Shown here one piece after another: positions 56,305 to 64,000 of a stretch of DNA of 64,000 nucleotides. Location: contig NZ_CAMYKO010000006.1 of the NCBI RefSeq assembly GCF_947259025.1, positions 310,001 through 374,000 of the forward strand, given 5' to 3'. The notes beneath the pieces were generated by a model that searched no databases, was not told the DNA's origin, and saw only the letters and a list, made by a program, of their open reading frames with translations. Numbering within the stretch: position 1 is the first letter of the stretch; the number at the start of each line of letters is the position of its first letter. Origin of the DNA: an uncultured Methylophaga sp. Its GTDB lineage: Bacteria; Pseudomonadota; Gammaproteobacteria; Nitrosococcales; Methylophagaceae. The translations under genes were made by a program, and so were the position numbers.

Positions 56305-57191
56305 TGATTAATCGTCTGGCAATTATTGGTGTTGGCCTGATCGGCGGTTCGCTGGCTTTGTCGTTGAAGCGCAAGGGCGCCGTGAATGAGGTGGTGGGCT
56401 ATGCCCGCAGTGAGGATGCCCGCCAGCAGGCGCTGGAACTGGGCATTATTGATCAGGCAGCCAGTTCGTTGGCGGACGCTGTGGCAAATGCCGATATGAT
56501 CTTCGTCGCCGTGCCCATGGGGGCGATGGCAGAGGTCTTTGCCGGCATTGCCGGCCATTTAAACCCGGAAGCCATTATCACCGATGGCGGCAGCGCCAAA
56601 GCGCAGGTTGTTGACGCGGCCCGCGAGGCGCTGGGTGACAAGTTCCGCCAGTTTGTGCCGGGTCATCCGATTGCCGGTACTGAAAAAAGCGGTCCGGCTG
56701 CAGCCTTTGCCGAATTATACAAAGACCACCGTATTGTGTTGACGCCGGTGGCTGAGACTGATGCGGCAGCCACTGCCAAGGTCAAGCAAATGTGGAAGCT
56801 GACCGGAGCAGAAGTGTTTGAAATGCAGGTCGATCATCACGATACGGTGTTGGCGGCAACCAGCCATTTACCGCATGTGCTGGCTTTCAACCTGGTAGGC
56901 ATGCTGTCGGAACGTGATGATTGTGATGAAGTGCTGCGTTATGCCGCCGGCGGTTTCCGTGATTTTTCCCGTATTGCCTCCGGTGACGCCGTGATGTGGC
57001 GGGATATCTGTCTGGGCAACCGGGATGCGATCCTGGGACTGCTCGAGCAATATCACCAAGGCATGAACCGTATTGAAAAAGCCATCCGTGATGGTGATGG
57101 CGATTACCTGATCGATGTGTTTTCCCGTGCCAAAAAGGCCCGCGACAGCCGGTTTGCCGATCCCGATTTAATTGACAACAGCGAAGTCTGA
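56304..57191 (+). CDS. tyrA: prephenate/arogenate dehydrogenase
   Basis: A 295-residue TyrA dehydrogenase without fused chorismate mutase. The NAD(P)-binding loop is IIGVGLIGGSLALSLKRKG. Catalytic-region motifs are GHPIAGTEKSGPAAAF and AATSHLPHVLAFNL with the conserved histidine. It oxidatively decarboxylates prephenate (or arogenate) toward tyrosine. It shares one base with hisC and is followed by aroA after 15 bases. Confidence 0.95.
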   Translation: MINRLAIIGVGLIGGSLALSLKRKGAVNEVVGYARSEDARQQALELGIIDQAASSLADAVANADMIFVAVPMGAMAEVFAGIAGHLNPEAIITDGGSAKAQVVDAAREALGDKFRQFVPGHPIAGTEKSGPAAAFAELYKDHRIVLTPVAETDAAATAKVKQMWKLTGAEVFEMQVDHHDTVLAATSHLPHVLAFNLVGMLSERDDCDEVLRYAAGGFRDFSRIASGDAVMWRDICLGNRDAILGLLEQYHQGMNRIEKAIRDGDGDYLIDVFSRAKKARDSRFADPDLIDNSEV

Positions 57192-57206
57192 GAGGCCCAA
57201 GCAGCA

Positions 57207-58526
57207 GTGTCTGGCGAAAATAACAAGAAATTTATTGTCCATCCCGGCGGCGTTATTCAGGGCGAATTGCGGGTGCCCGGCGATAAATCTATCTCCCACC
57301 GCAGCATTATGCTGGGCGCGCTGGCAGAGGGCACAACGGAGGTCACCGGCTTTCTGGAAGGCGAAGATGCCCTGGCCACCTTGTCCGCTTTTCGCGCTAT
57401 GGGCGTCGAAATCATCGGCCCTGACAAGGGTAAGGTCACTATCCACGGTGTTGGCATGCAGGGCTTGAAAGCACCCCAAGCCGAGCTGGATCTGGGTAAC
57501 AGCGGGACGTCCATGCGTTTGCTCAGTGGGCTGCTGGCGGCGCAGGACTTTGATGTGACCCTGACCGGTGACAAGTCACTGTCAGCTCGGCCCATGAAAC
57601 GGGTCACCGATCCGCTGGCTTTAATGGGCGCTGAAATCGGCACCAGCGATGGCAAACCGCCGCTGAAAATTCAGGGTGGTAACAAGCTGAAAGGCATCGA
57701 TTACGATTTGCCTATGGCCAGTGCCCAGGTCAAATCCTGCTTGCTTCTGGCAGGCATGTACGCTGAGGGCAAAACCTCGGTCACCGAACCGGCACCGACT
57801 CGTGATCATACCGAACGCATGCTGCAGGGCATGGGCTATCCGCTGGACGTGAATGGCAGCACTGTCACCATTGAAGGCGGCCACAAGCTTGAAGGCTGTC
57901 GGATTGATGTGCCTGCTGATATTTCCTCGGCGACCTTCTTCATGGTCGCGGCCGCGATCGCCCCGGGCAGCGACGTGACCCTCAAACATGTGGGCATCAA
58001 TTCAACCCGCATTGGCGTTATCAATATTCTTGATTTGATGGGAGCAGATATCAGCCTCAGTAATGAGACTGAAACCGGCGGTGAGCCGGTGGCCGATATT
58101 CGTGTCAGATATGCGCCGCTCAGAGGGATTCAGATCCCTGAAGATCAGGTGCCGCTGGCGATTGATGAATTCCCGGCGCTGTTTATCGCTGCAGCCTGTG
58201 CTGAAGGACGGACTGTTCTGACCGGCGCTGAGGAACTGCGGGTCAAAGAAAGCGACCGTATCCAGGTGATGGCTGATGGTTTGCAGATCCTGGGTATTGA
58301 TGCTGAGCCGACGGCAGATGGCATTGTGATAGAGGGCGGTGTGATCGGCAGTGGCGAGGTAGAGGGGCACGGCGATCACCGGATTGCCATGTCATTCGCT
58401 ATCGCCGCCTTGCAGGCTGGAGGATCGATTCAGATTAATGACTGCGCCAATGTGGCGACGTCATTTCCGGGCTTTGTCGAACTGGCTCGTGAAGCGGGAC
58501 TAAATATTGAGGTCATCGATGAGTGA
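57207..58526 (+). CDS. aroA: 3-phosphoshikimate 1-carboxyvinyltransferase (class II-like EPSP synthase)
   Basis: A 439-residue EPSP synthase of the shikimate pathway. Motifs are [63 protein letters not shown] and KESDRI. The set GDKS, SAQVK, RDHTE and NSTR is the class II pattern, as in the glyphosate-insensitive Agrobacterium enzyme, rather than the E. coli class I pattern. It keeps Gly in the NSGT loop. Start GTG 57207 lies nine bases after GAGAGG. The stop overlaps cmk by eight bases. Confidence 0.95.
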   Translation: MSGENNKKFIVHPGGVIQGELRVPGDKSISHRSIMLGALAEGTTEVTGFLEGEDALATLSAFRAMGVEIIGPDKGKVTIHGVGMQGLKAPQAELDLGNSGTSMRLLSGLLAAQDFDVTLTGDKSLSARPMKRVTDPLALMGAEIGTSDGKPPLKIQGGNKLKGIDYDLPMASAQVKSCLLLAGMYAEGKTSVTEPAPTRDHTERMLQGMGYPLDVNGSTVTIEGGHKLEGCRIDVPADISSATFFMVAAAIAPGSDVTLKHVGINSTRIGVINILDLMGADISLSNETETGGEPVADIRVRYAPLRGIQIPEDQVPLAIDEFPALFIAAACAEGRTVLTGAEELRVKESDRIQVMADGLQILGIDAEPTADGIVIEGGVIGSGEVEGHGDHRIAMSFAIAALQAGGSIQINDCANVATSFPGFVELAREAGLNIEVIDE

Positions 58527-59187
58527 TATTCCGGTGCTGACGATTGATGGCCCCAGCGGCTCTGGCAAAGGCACCATTGCCCAGATGATTGCCCGTGATC
58601 TGGGCTGGCATTACCTGGATAGTGGCGCGATTTACCGGGTGCTGGCACAGGCTGCACTGAAGCACAATATAGAACTGGACGATGAGATTGCCCTGACCGA
58701 TCTGGCGCAAACGCTGGATGTCAGTTTCACCGTGGCCGGTGGCGAGCTCAAGGTGATGCTGGAAGGGCAAGATGTGAGTTTGCTGATCCGCAGCGAAACG
58801 GCCGGCAATGCTGCCTCGCGGGTTGCGGCACTGCCGCCGGTTCGAGCCGCCTTGTTGCAAAGACAGCGCGACTTCCGGACAATGCCGGGTCTGGTGACAG
58901 ACGGCCGCGACATGGGCACCGTGGTGTTTCCTGACGCGCCGTTTAAAGTTTTTCTGACGGCGAGCGCCGAAGAACGGGCGCAGAGACGTTATAAGCAGTT
59001 GAAACAGAAAGGAATTGAGAGTAACCTTTCTGATCTGATCGCAGAAATCTCCGAACGTGACAGACGAGACAGCGAACGCAAGGTCGCCCCACTAAGGCCG
59101 GCCGAGGGTGCGCTTATCCTCGATTCTACTGAACTCGGGATTGATGCGGTTTACAAACAGGTTAGCGCATTTTGCGCTGACAGGTGA
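58519..59187 (+). CDS. cmk: cytidylate kinase
   Basis: A 222-residue nucleoside monophosphate kinase that phosphorylates CMP and dCMP. The P-loop is [15 protein letters not shown], followed by [27 protein letters not shown] and [15 protein letters not shown], all diagnostic. ATG 58519 overlaps the aroA end. The order aroA-cmk-rpsA is conserved in many gammaproteobacteria. Confidence 0.96.
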   Translation: MSDIPVLTIDGPSGSGKGTIAQMIARDLGWHYLDSGAIYRVLAQAALKHNIELDDEIALTDLAQTLDVSFTVAGGELKVMLEGQDVSLLIRSETAGNAASRVAALPPVRAALLQRQRDFRTMPGLVTDGRDMGTVVFPDAPFKVFLTASAEERAQRRYKQLKQKGIESNLSDLIAEISERDRRDSERKVAPLRPAEGALILDSTELGIDAVYKQVSAFCADR

Positions 59188-59228
59188 TTTGGCCCCGGTC
59201 GGCCATGCTGGTCGGGATGTAAAACGAT

Positions 59229-59278
59229 CCTGCTTCTCGCAGGTGATAACTTTTGGTGATCCTGTTTCTCAACACAGG
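59229..59278 (+). promoter_or_regulatory. twin hairpins in the rpsA leader
   Basis: Two look-alike stems: CCTGC-TTCTC-GCAGG (59229-59243) and CCTGT-TTCTCAAC-ACAGG (59261-59278), both opened by GATCCTG and with TTCTC in the loop. They stand just before the rpsA start. In E. coli, stems in this place let S1 repress its own translation. A clear AAGGA ribosome site is present here, unlike E. coli. Confidence 0.45.
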
Positions 59279-59294
59279 GTCAAGGATAACGAAC

Positions 59295-60971
59295 ATGAGC
59301 GAAAGCTTTGCTGATCTCTTTGAAGAGAGTCTAAATTCAACCCCAATGCAACCAGGCAAGATTGTTACCGGTACGGTAGTCAATGTTGGTGCTGATGTTG
59401 TCATGGTCAATGCCGGTCTGAAATCTGAAGGTGCGATTCCGGTCTCAGAATTCCTTGATGAAAATGGTGACGTTGCCGTCTCCGTCGGCGATCTGGTCGA
59501 TGTTTCACTGGAATCACTGGAAGATGGCTTTGGTGCGACCCAACTGTCGCGTGACAAAGCTAAACAGGCTGAAGCCTGGACTAAATTGGAACATGCCTAT
59601 GAAGCCGGTGAAACCGTTAACGGTATGATCTCCGGTAAGGTTAAAGGCGGTTTCACCGTCGATCTTAAGAATATCCGTGCCTTCCTGCCAGGCTCTCTGG
59701 TGGATATCCGTCCTATCCGTGATACCACCCACCTGGAAGGTAAAGAACTCGAATTCAAATTGATCAAACTGGATCGCCCGCGCAACAACATCGTTGTTTC
59801 TCGCCGTGCGATTATGGAAGAAGAAAACAGTGCCGAACGTGAAGCGCTGCTGGAAACCCTGGAAGAAGGTAAAGTCGTTAAAGGTATCGTTAAGAACCTG
59901 ACTGACTACGGTGCCTTTGTTGATCTGGGTGGCATCGACGGCCTGCTGCACATCACTGACATGGCTTGGAAACGCGTTAAGCATCCTTCTGAAGTTGTGG
60001 CCATCGGCGACGAAATTGAAATTCAGGTTCTGAAATTTGATAAAGAGCGTGAGCGTGTTTCTCTGGGTCTGAAACAAATGGGTGACGATCCTTGGAAAGA
60101 TATCGCACGTCGTTATCCGAACAGCACCCGTATTCACGGTAAAGTCACCAACATCGCTGACTACGGTTGCTTTGTTGAAATCGAAGATGGCGTTGAAGGC
60201 CTGGTTCATATGTCAGAAATGGACTGGACCAACAAGAACGTTCACCCATCTAAACTGGTCGCCCTGGGCGATGAAGTTGAAGTCATGGTGCTGGACATCG
60301 ACGCTGAGCGCCGTCGTATTTCACTGGGTATCAAACAGTGCCAGGCCAATCCTTGGGAAGAGTTTGCCATGACTCATAACAAGGGTGACAAAGTCACCGG
60401 TGCTATCAAGTCAATCACTGACTTTGGTATCTTCATTGGACTGGAAGGCGGTATCGACGGTCTGATTCACCTGTCTGATATTTCCTGGGAAGAAGACAAC
60501 GAAGAACTGATTCGTGACTTCAAGAAAGGCGATGATGTGGAAGCCGTGGTTCTGGCTATTGATCCTGAGCGTGAGCGTATCTCGCTGGGTATCAAGCAAC
60601 TGCAGGACGACCCGTTCTCTTCATTCCTGTCTGAACACCCACGTGGCAGCATCGTCAACGGTACCGTTACCGCTGTTGATGCACGTGGTGCCAATGTAGA
60701 ACTGGCTGATGGTGTGGAAGGTTACATCCGCGCTGCTGATATCGCGCGTGAGCGTATCGATGATGCCAGCAAAGTTCTGAACATCGGTGATGAGGTTGAA
60801 GCGAAATTTACCGGCATGTCGCGTAAAGATCGCACCCTGAACCTATCAATCAGAGCCAAGGACGAGAAGGAAGAAGCAGAAGCCGTTAAGGAATACAGCA
60901 ATGTATCCAACAGCGGCAACACCACTTTGGGTGATTTGCTGAAAGAGCAAATGGATCAGAAAGACAGCTAA
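59295..60971 (+). CDS. rpsA: 30S ribosomal protein S1
   Basis: A 558-residue S1 with six S1 RNA-binding domains. Repeats end in recognisable units such as [24 protein letters not shown] and [13 protein letters not shown]1 brings mRNA to the ribosome. ATG 59295 ([13 protein letters not shown]) is the conserved start; the longer frame from 59253 runs through the leader hairpins. Codon use looks optimised for high expression. A strong hairpin follows the stop. Confidence 0.97.
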   Translation: MSESFADLFEESLNSTPMQPGKIVTGTVVNVGADVVMVNAGLKSEGAIPVSEFLDENGDVAVSVGDLVDVSLESLEDGFGATQLSRDKAKQAEAWTKLEHAYEAGETVNGMISGKVKGGFTVDLKNIRAFLPGSLVDIRPIRDTTHLEGKELEFKLIKLDRPRNNIVVSRRAIMEEENSAEREALLETLEEGKVVKGIVKNLTDYGAFVDLGGIDGLLHITDMAWKRVKHPSEVVAIGDEIEIQVLKFDKERERVSLGLKQMGDDPWKDIARRYPNSTRIHGKVTNIADYGCFVEIEDGVEGLVHMSEMDWTNKNVHPSKLVALGDEVEVMVLDIDAERRRISLGIKQCQANPWEEFAMTHNKGDKVTGAIKSITDFGIFIGLEGGIDGLIHLSDISWEEDNEELIRDFKKGDDVEAVVLAIDPERERISLGIKQLQDDPFSSFLSEHPRGSIVNGTVTAVDARGANVELADGVEGYIRAADIARERIDDASKVLNIGDEVEAKFTGMSRKDRTLNLSIRAKDEKEEAEAVKEYSNVSNSGNTTLGDLLKEQMDQKDS

Positions 60972-60987
60972 TTGTCTTGCTGAAAAG

Positions 60988-61018
60988 CATGCACCCGGCT
61001 CGCCGGGTGCATGACTTT
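60988..61018 (+). terminator. terminator-like hairpin after rpsA
   Basis: CATGCACCCGGC and GCCGGGTGCATG (60988-60999, 61002-61013) form a long GC-rich stem, followed by ACTTTTA. The T-run is short, so partial read-through into ihfB is possible. Confidence 0.7.
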
Positions 61019-61082
61019 TACCTCCCAAAGCCTCCCTTCTTAACACCGGTGTTTGGTGCATTATTCCAGGAACAATAAAGAC

Positions 61083-61373
61083 ATGACCAAATCAGATTTG
61101 ATAGAAGCATTATCTGACAAACAATCTCTTTTGAATTACCGTGATGTTGAGCTGGCAGTGAAACTGATCCTCGAACAAATGAGCGACAGCCTGTCCCAAG
61201 GTGATCGCATCGAGATCCGCGGTTTTGGCAGTTTTACACTGCACCACAGACCGCCGCGTGTTGGTCGTAATCCCAAAAGCGGTGAGTCAGTCAAGCTGGA
61301 CGAAAAATTTGTCCCGCATTTCAAACCCGGCAAGGAACTGCGAGACCGGGTCAACGATGCGGCCGGTTTTTAG
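61083..61373 (+). CDS. ihfB: integration host factor subunit beta
   Basis: A 96-residue HU/IHF-family DNA-bending protein. ATG 61083 gives [14 protein letters not shown]; an in-frame start 30 bases earlier is ignored. [21 protein letters not shown] carries the beta-arm that intercalates DNA, and [12 protein letters not shown] ends the fold. IHF-beta pairs with IHF-alpha, not present here. Location after rpsA is the usual one. Confidence 0.95.
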   Translation: MTKSDLIEALSDKQSLLNYRDVELAVKLILEQMSDSLSQGDRIEIRGFGSFTLHHRPPRVGRNPKSGESVKLDEKFVPHFKPGKELRDRVNDAAGF

Positions 61374-61382
61374 CCGTAGCTT

Positions 61383-61778
61383 ATGAAACTGAGTCAGGAA
61401 GCGGTTAGTGAATTTAACCAAATCCACTCATACGACAATGACCAAGTGGTTATTCGTCCCCAACATCAGACCCGGCTCGATACAGTCGGGTCTAATTTTA
61501 TTCTGACCCGCGATCAGCTGATTAGCGAATGGTCAGTCTCAGATATTCAATCCATCACCGCCAGCCAACTGGCTGAACTTGAGCAATTGGCGCCGGAAGT
61601 CATTATATTTGCTACTGGCTCTGGTCTGTGCATCGAGTTTCAAAACATTGCCCAGAAACTGATGCTGTCTCACATCGGTGTCGAGTTCATGGAACTGGGC
61701 GCTGCCTGCCGCACCTTCAATCTCCTGGTCAGTGAACAACGCAAGGCACTGCTTGCAGTGAGTTTTGACGCGGTGTGA
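61383..61778 (+). CDS. Mth938-like domain protein
   Basis: A 131-residue protein of the Mth938/NDUFAF3-like fold. EVIIFATGSG and GVEFMELGAACRTFNLLVSEQRKALLAV are the conserved blocks. Bacterial members have no settled function, while the mitochondrial relative helps assemble complex I. It starts ten bases after ihfB and is closed by a terminator-like stem. Confidence 0.8.
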   Translation: MKLSQEAVSEFNQIHSYDNDQVVIRPQHQTRLDTVGSNFILTRDQLISEWSVSDIQSITASQLAELEQLAPEVIIFATGSGLCIEFQNIAQKLMLSHIGVEFMELGAACRTFNLLVSEQRKALLAVSFDAV

Positions 61779-61797
61779 ATCCGTCCGCACTCTGCCT

Positions 61798-61838
61798 GAA
61801 AAATCAACGGCAGAAGCCGCTGCTATCATTGATTTTTC
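61798..61838 (+). terminator. terminator-like inverted repeat after the Mth938-like gene
   Basis: Perfect ten-base arms GAAAAATCAA and TTGATTTTTC with a 21-base loop that can fold further (GGCAG/CTGC). The 3' arm supplies a T-run. Confidence 0.65.
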
Positions 61839-61998
61839 CTTAATTGAGCATGCTAAGTATTTGTTTTTTTTATAGCTGCCATGACAAGCAGGGGTAAAAC
61901 CGCTGGTTAGAACTTGACCACCTTCGCGGTTCTTAGGAAAATTCTCGGTTGCATCAATAAATAAGCCACGACAAGATCGCTGCAAATTTGCTTGCTGT

Positions 61999-62012
61999 TT
62001 GATCCAGATCAA
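61999..62012. promoter_or_regulatory. FNR/ANR binding box upstream of ccoN
   Basis: TTGAT-CCAG-ATCAA, a perfect match to the FNR/ANR consensus, 141 bases before ccoN. It indicates oxygen-responsive activation of the cbb3 oxidase operon, as in many proteobacteria. Confidence 0.85.
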
Positions 62013-62153
62013 GACAGTGACAGCAGTGAGAGGCGACTTTACTGTAAAATTCAGGGTGCTTTATCTATTGCGTGTGAAGAAAAGGGTCTTGAGGCCGACA
62101 AAATTATAAGGGCATCGGGACAGAGTTTTCCAAAGAGAGAAGGTGTGGTCGCT

Positions 62154-63578
62154 ATGCAAGCGGAACAGCAGCAGTATAACTTTCAGGTGGTCAAGTGGTT
62201 CGCCTATATGGCGTGTCTCTATCTGGTCATCGGCACCGGCGTTGGTGTCTATCTCGCCTCGGAACTGGCCTGGCCAATTCTGAACTTTGACAATCCTTAT
62301 ATCAGTTTCGGGCGTCTGCGTCCGGTGCACACCAACACGGTGATTTTTGCCTTTGGTGGCTCCACACTGATGGCCACGGCGTATTACGTAGTGCAAAGAA
62401 CCTGTGGCACCAGCCTGTGGAGTAACAAAATGGCCTGGTTCACCTTCTGGGGCTGGAACCTTGTTATCCTGAGTGCCTTTATCACTCTGCCTCTGGGCTT
62501 TACCCAGTCTAAAGAATATGCCGAGCTGGAATGGCCGATTGATATTCTGATTGCTGTAGTCTGGCTGGCCTACACGTTCAACTTCATCATGACCATTTCT
62601 ATCCGCAGAAACTCGCACATCTACGTGGCGAACTGGTTCTTTCTGGCAATGATGATCATGATTACCTACCTCCACGTGGTCAACAGCTTGGCGATCCCGG
62701 TTGAACTGTTCAAATCCTATTCCATCTTCGCCGGGGTACAGGATGCCATGATCCAATGGTGGTGGGGCCATAACGCAGTGGGTTTCTTCCTGACTGCGGG
62801 CTTTTTGGGCATCATGTATTACTTTGTTCCCAAGCAGGCTAATCGCCCGGTCTATTCCTACCGTCTATCGGTGATTCACTTCTGGGCGCTGGTATTCGGC
62901 TACGTCTGGCTGGGTGCTCACCACCTTCAATATACTGCGCTGCCTGACTGGACCGGTTCTCTGGGCGCGGCTATCTCTCTGGCCATGATTATTCCGTCCT
63001 GGGGTGGTGCCATCAACGGTATGTTCACCCTCAGCGGTGCCTGGGATAAACTGAGGACCGACTACACCCTGCGTTTCCTTATCGTATCGCTGGCGTTTTA
63101 TGCGATGTCTACCTTTGAAGGTCCGGTCATGGCATCGAAAACCGTTAATGCTTTGTCGCACTACACTGACTGGACCATTGGTCACGTTCACTCTGGTGCG
63201 CTGGGCTGGGTGGCGATGGTCTCTATCGGTGCGCTCTACCACATGGTGGAAAAACTGTGGGCGACCAAAATTTACTCATCACGCCTGGTCAATATTCACT
63301 TCTGGATGGCGACCGTAGGTACCGCGATCTACATCACCGCAATGTGGGTGTCCGGCATCATGCAGGGTCTGATGTGGCGTGCTTATGATGAATACGGCAA
63401 TCTGGCCTATACTTTCGTCGAATCTGTCGCTCAGATGCATCCGTATTATGCGATGCGTGCCGTCGGCGGTCTGATTTTCTTCCTCGGTGCCTGTGTGATG
63501 CTGTTTAACGTCACTGTTACCATCCGCCGTGCTATTGCCAAACCATCTCCCGAGATGGCCACAGCAGCTAATATTTAG
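62154..63578 (+). CDS. ccoN: cbb3-type cytochrome c oxidase subunit I
   Basis: A 474-residue catalytic subunit of the high-affinity cbb3 oxidase with about 12 membrane helices. Haem and copper ligand regions are visible: [47 protein letters not shown] and [16 protein letters not shown]. It reduces oxygen to water at low oxygen and pumps protons. ATG 62154 ([11 protein letters not shown]) follows an AAGG-containing site. Expression is probably driven by FNR/ANR. ccoO follows after nine bases. Confidence 0.96.
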   Translation: MQAEQQQYNFQVVKWFAYMACLYLVIGTGVGVYLASELAWPILNFDNPYISFGRLRPVHTNTVIFAFGGSTLMATAYYVVQRTCGTSLWSNKMAWFTFWGWNLVILSAFITLPLGFTQSKEYAELEWPIDILIAVVWLAYTFNFIMTISIRRNSHIYVANWFFLAMMIMITYLHVVNSLAIPVELFKSYSIFAGVQDAMIQWWWGHNAVGFFLTAGFLGIMYYFVPKQANRPVYSYRLSVIHFWALVFGYVWLGAHHLQYTALPDWTGSLGAAISLAMIIPSWGGAINGMFTLSGAWDKLRTDYTLRFLIVSLAFYAMSTFEGPVMASKTVNALSHYTDWTIGHVHSGALGWVAMVSIGALYHMVEKLWATKIYSSRLVNIHFWMATVGTAIYITAMWVSGIMQGLMWRAYDEYGNLAYTFVESVAQMHPYYAMRAVGGLIFFLGACVMLFNVTVTIRRAIAKPSPEMATAANI

Positions 63579-63587
63579 GAGACTGGA

Positions 63588-64000
63588 ATGTCTGATCATA
63601 ATTCTAATAAACCAGTTACCTTCCAGGAGAAACTGGAAAAAAATATCTGGGCGCTGGTGCTGGCCACTGCATTGGTGGTCTCGGTCGGTGGTATTGTTGA
63701 AATCGTACCGCTGTTTTATCTCGACACCACCTTTGAAGATGATGTCTACCCTGAGTATGAAGAGCTGAAAGGGGTGCGTCCTTACACCGCGCTGGAACTG
63801 GCCGGACGTGATATTTATCAGCGTGAAGGTTGTTACCTGTGTCACTCACAAATGGTACGCCCATTCCGCGATGAAAAAGATCGTTACGGCCATTACTCTT
63901 TGGCGGTGGAATCCAAATACGACCATCCGTTCCAGTGGGGTTCCAAACGGACCGGCCCTGATCTGGCCCGTGTCGGCGGCAAGTATTCCGATGCCTGGCA
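63588..64000 (+). CDS. ccoO: cbb3-type cytochrome c oxidase subunit II (partial)
   Basis: The first 137 residues of CcoO; the window ends inside the gene. One N-terminal membrane anchor (about 20-44, [20 protein letters not shown]) is followed by the periplasmic c-type haem motif CYLCH in [35 protein letters not shown] follows. The start codon ATG 63588 lies after GGAGACTGG. It passes electrons to ccoN. Confidence 0.95.
   Translation, partial: MSDHNSNKPVTFQEKLEKNIWALVLATALVVSVGGIVEIVPLFYLDTTFEDDVYPEYEELKGVRPYTALELAGRDIYQREGCYLCHSQMVRPFRDEKDRYGHYSLAVESKYDHPFQWGSKRTGPDLARVGGKYSDAW

Larger units (their letters stand above)
61779..62153. other. intergenic region upstream of ccoN
   Basis: A 375-base regulatory gap. 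It contains the terminator-like repeat at 61798-61838 and the FNR/ANR box at 61999-62012. A -10-like TAAAAT follows at 62045. A reading frame from 61992 joins ccoN, but its N-terminal 54 residues look like non-coding leader. Confidence 0.5.

Noticed and set aside
61992-62153. N-terminal 54-residue extension of CcoN
   Set aside because: The extension covers the FNR box and leader; the family start [10 protein letters not shown] with a ribosome site is at 62154.
62061-62771. Minus-strand frame of 236 codons over the ccoN start
   Set aside because: It lies opposite the conserved oxidase and its leader, with no family resemblance.

Overview
The window reads as a chromosomal segment of a free-living, aerobic to microaerobic gammaproteobacterium. 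The housekeeping gene orders rimP-nusA-infB-rbfA-truB-rpsO-pnp and tyrA-aroA-cmk-rpsA-ihfB, a cbb3 oxidase behind an FNR/ANR box, and an EpsB/EpsD/EpsL/EpsE/EpsF/EpsG/exosortase-B/EpsI polysaccharide locus would fit a Methylophaga-like methylotroph. That genus assignment is a guess from gene content and was not tested. Genes are dense with few long gaps. I saw no insertion sequence, phage, CRISPR array, tRNA or rRNA.

Layout. (1) 242-3504: a NarX-like membrane histidine kinase and a NarL/FixJ response regulator. (2) 3527-26384: an exopolysaccharide cluster. It encodes a sugar-phosphate transferase (EpsB), a SurA-like lipoprotein (EpsD), an outer-membrane barrel (EpsL), an OPX export protein (EpsE), a co-polymerase (EpsF), a degenerate kinase-like partner (EpsG), one PEP-CTERM protein, exosortase B and EpsI. 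A nitroreductase-like protein, a flippase, a pyruvyl transferase, four glycosyltransferases, a polymerase-like membrane protein, two acyltransferases and a secreted GH5 glycanase follow. (3) 26455-30601: ugd, manC and manB supply UDP-glucuronate and GDP-mannose. Together the locus looks like a toolkit for an acetylated, pyruvylated heteropolymer of glucose, mannose and glucuronate, analogous to xanthan. (4) 30660-31043: a small secreted hypothetical protein on the minus strand. (5) 31407-40284: the rimP to pnp translation and RNA operon, with a candidate leader attenuator, an internal rpsO promoter, two rpsO-pnp hairpins and a strong terminator. (6) 40492-43981: a glycine-rich repeat lipoprotein next to a ShlB/FhaC-type outer-membrane transporter, possibly an atypical two-partner secretion pair. 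(7) 44053-46542: an ATPase and a MarR/Bcr-CflA efflux pair. (8) 46927-51749: a YdeP-like molybdopterin oxidoreductase, prfC, a CBS protein and a DUF3579 protein. (9) 51939-61778: ileS, lspA, hisC, tyrA, aroA, cmk, rpsA, ihfB and a Mth938-domain protein. (10) 62154-64000: ccoN and the start of ccoO, cut by the window edge.

The most notable points are the lipoprotein/ShlB pair, the EpsG homologue that has lost its Walker A lysine and its tyrosine tail, the OPX-plus-barrel export arrangement, and a TAGGGG-TTT-CCCCTA palindrome inside a putative eps promoter that could be the target of the upstream response regulator. Families were assigned by reading motifs and overall resemblance; no database search was run.
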